This document shows, one piece after another, positions 1-7,170 of a stretch of DNA of 10,039 bases (position 1 is the first letter of the stretch; each line of letters opens with the position of its first letter). This DNA is from Baffinella frigidus. Its lineage: Eukaryota > Cryptophyceae > Cryptomonadales > Baffinellaceae. The translations under genes and the position numbers were made by a program. A model generated the notes under the pieces. It worked only from the letters and a program-made list of their open reading frames with translations. It did no database searches and was not told where the DNA came from. Location: contig MU646373.1 of assembly GCA_026770585.1 (NCBI GenBank), forward strand, positions 337,278-347,316, given 5' to 3'.

Positions 1-75
<75 letters not shown>
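1..75. other. Poly-G homopolymer at window edge
   Basis: Seventy-five consecutive G, with no other base, run from the first base of the window. A run this pure next to a repeat array at a sequence end is more likely a sequencing or assembly artefact (no-signal G calls or a collapsed repeat) than real DNA. It marks where the minus-strand Vta1-like gene is lost from view. Confidence 0.8.
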
Positions 76-76
<1 letters not shown>

Positions 77-78
77 AG

Positions 79-103
79 GTTTTAGGGTCTAAGGTGTAGG
101 GTG

Positions 104-134
<31 letters not shown>

Positions 135-226
135 GGTTGAGGGTTGAGGGTTTAGGGTTTAGGGTGTAGTAGGGTTTAGGGTTTAGGGTTTAGGGTTTAG
201 GGTTTAGGGTTTAGGGTTTAGGGTTT
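79..226 (+). repeat. Telomere-like heptamer array (TTTAGGG)
   Basis: The left half is degenerate (TTGAGGG and TGTAGGG variants); about the last 55 bases are near-perfect TTTAGGG. A real chromosome end at the left of the window would read CCCTAAA on the plus strand. This array reads TTTAGGG, so it is in the wrong orientation to cap this sequence and is best called interstitial. It abuts the last visible exon of the minus-strand gene and probably lies in its next intron. Confidence 0.85.
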
Positions 227-228
227 GA

Positions 229-294
229 CTTGGCGTGCTTCTCGGCGGTGACAAGCTCGCCGGTCGGGATCTGAGCCTTGGGCTTGGCGTTGGC
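229..294 (-). CDS. VTA1: Probable eleventh exon: start of the Vta1 C-terminal domain
   Basis: After an acceptor-like GGTGCTGCAG there are 22 in-phase codons ending IPTGELVTAEKHAK. This resembles the A-x-K-x-x-K start of the helix that opens the Vta1 C-terminal (Vps4-binding) domain. Length, phase 0 and the AAG end match the other exons. The expected donor AAG|GT is not present: the sequence reads AAGTCAAACCC and passes straight into the heptamer array. Either one G is missing, or the exon ends two bases earlier with GTCAAA as donor, or the array was joined here by recombination. A neighbouring frame reads GATPWHEAL, which resembles an ankyrin repeat but is too short to weigh. Confidence 0.5.
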
Positions 295-1684
295 CTGCAG
301 CACCTCCATGATCTTGGGTGTCCGCGAGACGTGGCCCGAGTTGGGCCCTTCTTCTGCTCCCACGCCGAAACTATCAGCGCCTCGTGCCACGGGGTGGCCC
401 CGGAAAACTTTCCAGTGAACATTAAAAAACGTTGTCAAAAAAATCATTCGTGTTGGTAGGCGTATCCCTTAAGTGACCAGGCCTCCAAATTTGGGGGCCT
501 GAGGTCCTAGGCAGGTCCTAGGGCCCTACCGTAGGGCGTATGAGCCTACTGGGCACTTAAGGGATACACCCTTGACAACTACATCATGTGTTGCCCATAC
601 GGCGTCCGCCTTCAACACATTGGAGCGAGAGTGTCTCTGGCCCCGCAGCGCTGGTTCTGGGGATACTACCCCGTGTAGGATGACCGGAGTGACTTTACAC
701 AGTCACGTCCACTTTAAGGAGATATAGCCCGCACGTGTCGCGGACCTCTGTTCTCCTCAGTGAAGCCTTACTCGCACACGATGTCTCCGTGTGTCTCGGG
801 AGGGAGGGCGGGGCGCGCGCCTGCTGGAGGCGGAATGGAAATGGGCGGCGGCGCCGGGGAATGCGTCATCAGCGGCGGAGAGTTCACGCGCGGCAGCTCC
901 ATCGGAACCTGCAAGGAAATGACCGACAAGCGCCGTCAGCGCCTGCCGCACGGAGGGAAACAAGGAACGCACATGCGGCCTCACCTCGCCTAGCCAGAGG
1001 CGCGCCAGCAGCCTGACGCGCACAGTGAACAATCTAAGTGCGCAGCGAGTCTTCTGTGTGCGAACAGTGAATGACGATTGCAAACACGTACCATCAAGAT
1101 CGCTGATCTTACTGTTGTAATTTGTTAGCACCGCGGATGCAAGGAAGCCTTGTATGTTCAGCTCTGACGCGGACCAGGCGTCTAGAGTGCACGTGGAATG
1201 TAGTGACTCCCATACTGAGACACACGGGGGGTCCTGCGCGGAATGTGTGATGTATTCCTGGGGCGGGAGCGGATCGCTGCCTTGGCTACGTCGTCGGTGT
1301 AGGGTTCGAGTGTGGAGTGACGAGGGGGGGGGGCACACAGCGGACTTCGAAGGGATTTCGAATCACCCCCAAGCGATAAGACCCAGAAACCTACGGTAGG
1401 CAATCAGTAGGGACATAGGGGGGGGTCCTACGGATAAGGTAACGGAAACTCGGGCTCTCAGAGCCCGAAAATCCCTTCGAAGCCCGCTGTGTGGGGGGAG
1501 ACCGAGGGGATGTCGAAGAAGTCGGCGCGCGCCCCCCCGGCAGCGGTGCCCAGGGGCGGCGGTGGGTGCGAGGGAGGGGGGAGGGGGGAGTCGTCGTCGT
1601 CGGAGAGGGGTTGCGCCACCATCACTGTCTGGTCCTGCTCCTGCGCCGCCGAAGGAAGTGTGAGAGAGAGATAGATAGATGGAT

Positions 1685-1739
<55 letters not shown>

Positions 1740-4700
1740 GAGAGAGAGAGACCGGACACGCTCTGTGTCACTTGGCAGCCCTTCCCGGACCCCGCCATGA
1801 GGCCACCACAATTCACGACTTTGAAACTGTACAGATTCCAATCCACACGTCGGAGACTGTTGGGTATCATACAGAGGGAAGATGCGAGGCCAACTGCCCG
1901 ACCCCCTGTGCAAGCCAGCAACCACGTGACGTAGGCTGAACCGCATCGCGCTTGTACGCCGTGGTTTTGAGCACAGCAAGTTCCTAGGACTGCGTCCTGG
2001 CAGTGGTGGCGAGGAGACCTGTTGAGGAGGCAGGAGCGTGCGGCCCTCCTTGGCAGCCAGCATGATGTCACGCGCCTTCACCTGACCACCCGTGCCCGCA
2101 CCGTCAGTCCTCCTCAGGAACCATTGCCGCACCGCCACTGCTCCACGTTTCGCCGTGAGCTGTAGAGGTGTGGGGTGTAGGATGCAGGGTGCAGGGTGTG
2201 GGGTGTGGGGTGTGGGGTGTGGGGTGTGGGGTGTGGGGTGTGGGGTATAGGGTGTAGGGTGTGTTGGGAAGGGTGCTGGGGGGGGGAGGTGCACTGTGTG
2301 GGGATGTCTGCACGCACCGACAACGTCCAAGATAACTCTCGGAGTAGATCCAAGGCAACTCCAGAGGGAGGTGCCAACGCGGTGAGGTGTGGAATGCGCG
2401 GGGAGGGCGACTGGGGTGAAGGGCCCGTAGCCTTCAACCCGTTTAACTACGGGCCGCGGGTAGGTCAGGCCATGCTGGTGGATCGAGGCAGGCTAGAGCC
2501 CGCTTCGCGTCTGCTCCTGGGAGAGGGGGAAACCTTGGCGTACTTGTACTTCTCGGCCAAGTCCACATCCAGCTCCCCAAACTGCCGGCAAACCTGCGCC
2601 CACCGCCTTCCTCAGCACCATCTCCCTCACCATCCCCTCCGGTCACCATCGGCACCACCGAGTACACCTCCCCTGAACCCTGAACCCGGAACCCTGTTTG
2701 GTTAACCCTACACCCTACACTCTCAACCCTGAACGCCTTCCCCGCCATCCCCTGCGGCGGCGCGCATCACACCCACTTGAGACGTGATGGTGGTCAATCA
2801 AAAGTCAACTCACTGGCAGAATCCTATAAATCGAAGGATTCCGCCAAAAGTTGACGGTGCGGCAGGGGGGGTTAACTTTTGCGATTGCCTCCCCGCAGGT
2901 CTAGCGTAGACCCTGGCCTGGCGCGCGCGCCCAAACAGACACGCCCTCCACAAGGCGGCGTGGTGCAAGCATCTCTCGGACTGCGACGCAGAGAGGGTGA
3001 AGAGAGGGTGGAGAGAGGGTGGAGAGAGGGTGGAGAGAGGGTGGAGAGAGGGTGGAGAGAGGGTGGAGAGAGGGTGGGCGCACCTCGAAGATGGTGGAAG
3101 CAGAGCGGTAGGCCTTGGCGGTGTTGATGTCCGCCTGACAGGGGGGGGGGGTCGCTGTCAGAGGGCGGTTGGTGAGAACGGGCCAAAATCGGTTTGGAGA
3201 AACAAGGCATTTCACCAAACCGAATTCGGTTAGGTGGTCGATTAAATCTGTTTTAAAGCGCCCCATAATTGACGACTTTGTGGCGCAATTGTCAACTTTT
3301 CAAGTTCGACGTCCTTAGTTTTACAAATGAAATCCTAAGTTGCATTTTAGGTTTCGCGGTACAAATCCGTCCACTTTGGGGCGCTTTAAACCCACCTGAC
3401 CGAGTTTATCGACCACCTAACCGAATTCGGTTTGGTGAAACGCCGTGTTTCACCAAACCGATTTTGGCCCGTTCTCACGAACCGCCCTCTGTCAGGTAGC
3501 ACGCCACCGGCAACGTCCAAGCCAACTCGAGGAGTGGATTTCATCCGGACGAGTGTTCATACTGAATACGATTTCGGGGATCTCCGACCCGACTTTGGTG
3601 TATCATAAGGCTCTAAATGAAGTCTAGATAGACGACTGTCTTGTTTCTACCCTTAAGATACACCAAAATCGTATTCATTATGAACACTCGGCGGGATTAG
3701 ATTCCAGGCAACACGAGGAGGAGGTAATGGACGCGAGAAGGAGGTGGACGCGAACCACCAACCCTCACGGTCGGACCAAATCGATGAGTTGTTGGAGCCG
3801 TTTCCTTCGGCCAGCCAGTCGAATTCGACTGGCCGGCCGGGTAAATCTGAGATGTTAAAACCGGCGATTTGGTCCTCCTCCCGTGAGGGTTGGTGGACGG
3901 CACGGACGCGGGAAGGGAACGCGTGCGGGGACCTTGGAAGCGTAGAACTGATTGTCCGCTTTCATGAACACTTTGATCGCCATCTCCTCCACCTACATGC
4001 GCATGGGGGTCAATTTCGTTGTGCTGAAACGACAAAAGAGTTTCGAATCCCAGCAACACGCCTCGCTTGCCATCACGCACATCTCGCCCGTTCTCTGCAA
4101 TTGGCGCCATGCATGCTATGATGTGTGCAGAGTTTTCGGGACCTCCAGAACTTGAAGGACGGAGGCATCAAATTGGATCGAACCCTGTGACATTCCTGAG
4201 AACCCCCCGGAATCCCGGCGAATGCATCAGGCGCAGAGGGGCAGAGGGTAAATAGAGAGGGGTCGGCTGGACGAAACAGGGCCTGGACCTGCATTTTGGG
4301 GTCTTCGACCGGGCCGAGCGCCGATTTCTCTTGCTCGACCTGCAGGCGGAGCGAGGTCAGGTTTGCGAGGATGTGGAAGAGAAAGGAGGGGGGGTCGGGG
4401 AGGGGGACTGGAAGGGCGCGGAAACCTCCTCCATCAGCTGCATGAGGTACGCTGACGCCGCCTTGTCCATCTTGTCCCGCACCTGCCGGCGAGCGTGGGT
4501 CCCAACGGCTTGAGTTTTGGGGCGTACCACCCCGCCAATCGCAGCGAATGCGCAACTGGATGAACGCCACTTAACATGCAGAACAGGAGCATCAGCAGCC
4601 GGCAGGGCCAGCGTGTCGGGGCAGGGAGGGAAACAGCGACCTCGAGGGCCTTCTCGAGGAAGTAGACCTTGCAGTAGTGCGCCACCACCGGGCTGATCTT

Positions 4701-4854
4701 CTGGAACTGCTCACCAGGTAAGGGACACCCCAGTAAGCGGCAGGGTCGAGCAGGGCGGGCGAGGCAGGGCGGGGGAGGAGACCTGCTTGGCCTTGATGAG
4801 GTACTCTTTAGCGGGCCCCAGGCTCTCCGGAAGGTCAGGGATGACTCCGGCCAT
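229..4854 (-). CDS. VTA1: Vta1/LIP5-family ESCRT regulator, multi-exon, 3' end missing
   Basis: Homologues bind ESCRT-III subunits through an N-terminal MIT-like domain and stimulate the Vps4 ATPase at endosomal membranes through a C-terminal domain. Exons, in minus-strand order: 4854-4783, 4706-4641, 4482-4426, 4339-4289, 3992-3933, 3134-3084, 2593-2534, 2081-2019, 1640-1503, then probably 908-768 and 294-229. Family motifs appear in the right order and spacing: LPESLGPAKEYLIKAKQ, SPVVAHYCKVYFLEKALE, YLMQLMEE followed by VEQEKSALG, VEEMAIKVFMKADNQ, ADINTAKAYRSASTIFE, QFGELDVDLAEKYKYAK, VKARDIMLAAKEGR. An acidic and proline-rich linker follows (DDDDSPLPPPSHPPPP), as in the family. The first nine exons give 206 residues and all eleven give 274, against about 300 in animal Vta1, so only the end of the C-terminal domain seems absent. 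All nine secure exons are multiples of three. The start at 4854 gives the expected short N-terminus. Splice sites were inferred by eye. Confidence 0.85.
459..571. repeat. Palindromic element A, copy 1
   Basis: The ends are inverted repeats: GTATCCCTTAAGTG at the left pairs with CACTTAAGGGATAC at the right. The interior carries CCTAGG and CCTACCGTAGG palindromes like those inside element B. Flanking bases GTTGTCAA (431-438) and TTGACAAC (573-580) are also mutually inverted, so the element may extend further. There is no reading frame. It lies in the intron before the last visible exon of the Vta1-like gene. Confidence 0.75.
656..735 (+). repeat. Short interspersed repeat G, copy 1
   Basis: It shares TACTACCCCGTGTAGGATGA and the hairpin GTGACTTTACACAGTCAC with copies near 7427-7486 and 8031-8103 (the last inverted). 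The copy at 8031-8103 shows that this is a discrete insertable unit beginning TCTGG. The right limit of this copy is uncertain. Confidence 0.7.
768..908 (-). CDS. VTA1: Proline-rich tenth exon of the Vta1-like gene
   Basis: A pyrimidine-rich acceptor (CCTTGCAG) precedes an open frame that starts VPMELPRVNSPPLMTHSPAP and continues rich in proline. Exon 9 ends DFFDIPS in the same phase, so it would splice onto this exon and continue the linker between the two Vta1 domains. The frame runs to an in-frame TAA at 768-770. Either the protein ends here without a C-terminal domain, or a donor (for example GTGTGC after GDI) is used and exon 11 follows. I favour splicing, because exon 11 looks like the start of the missing domain. 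Confidence 0.55.
   Translation of the reverse strand, partial: VPMELPRVNSPPLMTHSPAPPPISIPPPAGARPALPPETHGDIVCE
1334..1493. repeat. Palindromic element F beside an exon-9 donor
   Basis: Terminal inverted repeats of about 27 bases begin CACACAGCGG and continue CTTCGAAGGGATTT; the two ends differ at one or two positions. G runs flank both ends. The inner part has CCTACGGTAGG, again like elements A and B. On the gene strand the element starts about ten bases inside the intron that follows exon 9, so it was tolerated right next to the donor. Confidence 0.75.
1663..1752 (+). repeat. GA microsatellite with GATA start
   Basis: GAGAGAGATAGATAGATGGATA is followed by about 70 bases of nearly pure GA with occasional GGGA interruptions. 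It lies in the Vta1-like intron between exons 9 and 8, where on the gene strand it is a long CT tract just upstream of the exon-9 acceptor and could act as an extended polypyrimidine tract. Confidence 0.9.
2168..2264 (+). repeat. Heptamer array GGGGTGT (telomere-like variant)
   Basis: Seven or so perfect GGGGTGT units sit between degraded ones (GGGTGCA, GGGTGTA, GGGTATA). The unit length and G-rich phase are those of the TTTAGGG array at 79-226 with T and A replaced. It lies inside the intron between exons 8 and 7 of the Vta1-like gene, G-rich on the non-coding strand. Confidence 0.85.
2310..2372 (+). repeat. Intronic repeat N, unoccupied copy
   Basis: GCACGCACCGACAACGTCC and the following GGAGTAGATCCAAGGCAAC recur at about 3499-3540 and 3698-3725, where palindromic element D separates the two halves. 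Two introns of the same gene thus share this sequence. What N itself is remains unknown. Confidence 0.6.
2671..2734 (-). repeat. Degenerate telomere-like tract (CCCTGAA / CCCTACA)
   Basis: CCCTGAACCCTGAACCCGGA is followed by scattered CCCTACA and CCCTGAAC units. The C-rich strand is plus here, opposite to the arrays at 79-226 and 2168-2264. It lies in the intron between exons 7 and 6 of the Vta1-like gene. Confidence 0.7.
2804..2855. repeat. Small hairpin element J
   Basis: GTCAACT and AGTTGAC form outer arms and GGCAGAATCCT pairs with AGGATTCCGCC around a 9-base loop. It lies in an intron of the Vta1-like gene. GTCAAC/GTTGAC motifs also occur in elements C and I and in the divergent promoter, so they may be traces of related elements. 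Confidence 0.6.
2991..3078 (+). repeat. 11-bp minisatellite (GGAGAGAGGGT)
   Basis: About eight head-to-tail copies of an 11-base unit. The array starts, on the gene strand, six bases after the exon-6 donor, so the 5' end of that intron is CCACCCTCTCT repeated. The unit is not a multiple of three and all frames give low-complexity peptides, so it is not coding. Confidence 0.9.
3160..3490. repeat. Palindromic element C, long inverted arms
   Basis: Arms of about 107 and 113 bases (3160-3266 and 3378-3490) begin AGAGGGCGGTT and carry GAACGGGCCAAAATCGG and ACCAAACCGAATTCGG. They differ by a few substitutions and a small gap. The direct flanks GTC (3157-3159 and 3491-3493) suit a 3-base target duplication. 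The roughly 110-base centre has no coding potential. This is a non-autonomous element in intron 5 of the Vta1-like gene. Confidence 0.85.
3537..3704. repeat. Palindromic element D, inserted in repeat N
   Basis: The ends pair over about 40 bases (GATTTCATCC and CGAGTGTTCATACTGAATAC against the right end), then again over TTTGGTGTATC. The left arm has about 19 extra bases (CGGGGATCTCCGACCCGAC) that are absent from the right arm but present in element E at 7582-7760. It interrupts repeat N, whose unoccupied form is at 2310-2372. Confidence 0.8.
3755..3896. repeat. Palindromic element K
   Basis: CCACCAACCCTCACGG at 3755-3770 is exactly inverted at 3881-3896, and GGACCAAATCG is inverted just inside. 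The centre has the perfect palindrome CCAGTCGAATTCGACTGG. It is the third such element in the 798-base intron 5 of the Vta1-like gene, after C and D. Confidence 0.8.
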
Positions 4855-5466
4855 GCTGCTGGTCAAGCGAGCGCGCAGCCGTCCTGATGCGTCCTCGATA
4901 ACGGCCCTTTCGTTGCCGGACTATTGTTAAGTTGACCTTCTGGGTTTATGGTACATATTGGTCAACTTTTGAGAAATGGTCAAGTCCAACAAGTATGTAT
5001 TTTTCGAGTCCGTGCGCCCAGAGTTACGTCCTGTGGTCCGATCCTCTGTCCTGTCCCCTCCTCCTTCGCTGAACCTTGTCGCAGCCACGTTCCTCGAGCC
5101 CTGGGAAAGAGGGTGGAGACGTGTCGGAGTGAGGTGTGCAAGTCAGCGGGGGGGGGGGCGAGTCTACAAGGTCTGCTGAGAGGGATGGCGGCCGAGATGG
5201 AGCCGTTTTGGGGCCAGGAGCTGGCATGGAGCACGTTCACCGCCCTGGTCTCGTACGCGGGCATGGCGTGCTTCGTGTGCTTCTCAATCTGCTGCCCGTG
5301 GAGTATTCCCATATCCCTGTGGGTGCGCCAGCACCCGCATATGTTCACTGCGGTGGAAGAGGACGAGAAACCGAAGGCAGAGACGCAGGCGAAAGCTCAG
5401 AAACCAGAGCGCAAAAAGTCGGTCGAAGTTCGCGAGGAGGGTTTTGTGGCCAACTCGGAGGCGTTC
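4726..5466. repeat. Source copy of the inverted segmental duplication
   Basis: This holds exon 1 and half of intron 1 of the Vta1-like gene, the divergent promoter and roughly the first 90 codons of the membrane-protein gene. An inverted copy occupies 7491-8794. Identity is judged by eye at roughly 85-90% outside the copy's insertions. The source contains none of the palindromic elements. Confidence 0.9.
4855..5184. promoter_or_regulatory. Divergent promoter region between the two genes
   Basis: Some 330 bases separate the two start codons, so the genes probably share a bidirectional promoter. A hairpin with perfect 9-base arms (AAGTTGACC at 4929-4937, GGTCAACTT at 4960-4968) lies at its centre. 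Most of the region is still recognisable in the copy at 8158-8554, including CTCGAAAAATAC, ATACTTGTTGGAC and AATAGTCCGGCAACGAAAG. No TATA box was found. A G run (5149-5158) lies near the plus-strand start. Transcription start sites cannot be placed. Confidence 0.55.
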
Positions 5467-6447
5467 GCTCTCATGTCTGCCCCGCAAGGCCCCTCGGAGT
5501 CGCGGGGGGGTGGGGTCGGCATCAGGGACGCCGTTCTCCCTGGCTCTCCAGAGCCAGCTGGGGGTGAAAAATGGCTCGCGGGGAAGAGTGGGCAGGTTGG
5601 TGAGGAGGAAGGAATGTCGCTTCAGAGCATGTACCTGAAGAAGGAGAACGATGGTTCGCCCGTGCCTCGAAAACTTGCCGTGGCTGAAGGGGGCAAGGGC
5701 GCCGACAGCCCAAGCAGGGCGCCGGCCAACGCGAGAACCAACATCTGGCAGCGGTTGACGGCGGGGACGGACTCGCCGAAGGGCGAGAGCTCGCGCACCC
5801 CGAAGAAGGAGGAGCAGCGCAAACCCCAAGACCGACGGCCAGAAGATGTTCTGGCAGGCTGTGGCGCGCCGCCTATCCGACGAAAGCGCGAGCGCAATGG
5901 AAAAGGTGGGCGAGGCGGCGCGGTCGGCGTCGCCCCTCCGCAACGTGTTCAACTTCTCCGGGTCCACAAGCGCATCTCCTGCTCCGAAGCCCAAGATGAA
6001 GTCGCCTAACGGGAGTCCTAAGCGGTTTGTGGGGGGGCAAGACGAGGCACAGGGCGCGGCGCGGGTCTCGCCGGGGGTCAGCATTTCAGCCAGCGAGCGG
6101 AGGATGATGCAGAGCTCCGAGATGCAGGATCCGTCGCCGCCGCTAGCCCGGTCGCCGCCGGTCAACATTCCGCGGGGCGTCAAGGACAGGTGCGCCCCCC
6201 CCGCCAAGTCTCTCCCGGACCAACTTTTTCTGTAGCAGGACTGTCGTGCTCAGCGCTGCGCCTGCTGTGCAATGGTGGGGTGCTGCGCCGCATCGGGTGT
6301 GCCCTGGCACGCAGACCGCGCAAGATCGCGATGTGGTTGTTGCTGCTCAACTTCTGGTCTGCGAATCATCTGGCTGTAGCTGACTGTTTTGCTGGCGTGG
6401 CGATGCTCTGCAGGTCTAACAAGGGGAAGATGCGCAAGCAAGAGTGA
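5185..6447 (+). CDS. Unknown single-span membrane protein with disordered tail (frameshifted, one intron)
   Basis: I recognise no family. The start MAAEMEPFWGQELAW at 5185 is preserved in the duplicated copy. Residues 15-47 form one hydrophobic, Cys-rich segment (ALVSYAGMACFVCFSICC), likely a membrane anchor. Then come a charged Lys/Glu stretch and a long Ser/Pro/Lys-rich, probably disordered region. The frame shifts at the CCCC of 5824-5827: codons before it read in one frame, and those after it (from KTDGQKMFWQAVARRLSDE) in another. One surplus C explains this. A donor CAG|GTGCGC at 6189/6190 and acceptor CTGCAG at 6413 remove 224 bases and give the end RSNKGKMRKQE. With one C discounted the product is 345 residues. 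It is divergent from the Vta1-like gene. Without splicing the frame stops at 6235. Confidence 0.65.
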
Positions 6448-7000
6448 GGTTGTTGATCTTGGTCGATCGACGGTAGCGAGTAGAGGGCGGTGGGCAGTTG
6501 CGACTGCACGGTGGAAGGGGGGGCTGGGGCGTGCGCGAACAGTTCGATGGGAGAGTGCGACAGTCCCGAGAGAATGCGCAGGGGTTGTATTGTAGAATTC
6601 GGCTGGACTCGGAAACCGAAAAGGGTCGGGAAATTCCAGAAAATGAAGTTTTATTATCTTAGGCATGGGTTTGTTGACAAGAAAACACCGACATTTTTCG
6701 CGCACCTTTCCACGATCATTCTCTGCGCACTTTTCCCCGACCCTACCCCAGAAAAGTTGAAGCCAAGCCGAATTCTGCAAAAATATCAAGCCAAGCCGAA
6801 TTCACAAATTCAGCTCTCGTTACACGCACCCCAGTGTGTCGAAGAGCTTTGATGTGAACCTCGGTCGGACAGGTGGTGAGCCTCGATGGTTGACTAATCC
6901 TCCTAAGCGGGGTCTCATTTGAGCTCCACCAATTGTGTGGACACGGGCGTGATGTGTGTACACTGTATGAATTCCACACAGAATAACCCTCTCTGGGGTA
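6448..7000. other. Intergenic region without a supported gene
   Basis: It follows the membrane-protein gene. Apart from palindromic element L (6594-6803), no motif, splice signal pattern or conserved protein segment was seen. Open frames here are short and compositionally random. Confidence 0.5.
6594..6803. repeat. Element L: inverted ends with a duplicated right terminus
   Basis: AGAATTCGGCTGGACT at 6594-6609 is inverted as AAGCCAAGCCGAATTC at 6760-6775. That 16-base right end is repeated exactly at 6788-6803 after a 12-base spacer. The interior is AT-rich compared with its surroundings (TGAAGTTTTATTATCTTAGG). It resembles a decayed non-autonomous transposon with a doubled end. Confidence 0.55.
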
Positions 7001-7122
7001 GAGGGGTACCTCGCTCATAAGAAACCGCCCCCCCGCCTAGCTAGGACCACCGTAGGACCCTAGGCATGGTCCTACTGTAGGGTCCTAGGGGTTGGCGGTT
7101 TCTTATGAGCGAGATACCCCTG
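7001..7122 (+). mobile_element. MITE family B, copy 1
   Basis: 122 bases with inverted ends GGGGTACCTCGCTCATAAG and its complement, flanked by TA on both sides (6999-7000, 7123-7124). The inside is a chain of CCTAGG/CCTACNGTAGG palindromes. It has no reading frame for a transposase. Confidence 0.9.
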
Positions 7123-7170
7123 TAGTTGACTTGAGGCAGTTCACGGCACGGGGGGGATGACCAGCCGATA

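Noticed and set aside
79-226. True telomere at the left end
   Set aside because: The repeat is in the opposite orientation to a chromosome end on this side, and poly-G lies beyond it.
204-422. Ankyrin-repeat gene fragment (GATPWHEAL)
   Set aside because: Only one short motif in one frame; the neighbouring frame fits the Vta1 C-terminal domain and the exon pattern of the gene better.
1679-1939. Arg/Glu-repeat open frames over the GA tract
   Set aside because: These are translations of the GA microsatellite in a Vta1-like intron.
2879-3233. Open frames with a repeated GWREGGERVER pattern
   Set aside because: They are produced by the 11-bp minisatellite, whose unit is not a multiple of three, in an intron.
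4948-5184. In-frame extension of the membrane-protein gene upstream to 4948
   Set aside because: The extension runs through the shared promoter and its hairpin, has no protein-like pattern, and includes a long G run. The start at 5185 is the one with good similarity in the duplicated copy.
5284-6207. 307-codon open frame on the minus strand
   Set aside because: It is the antisense of the membrane-protein gene in GC-rich sequence, with no recognisable motif.
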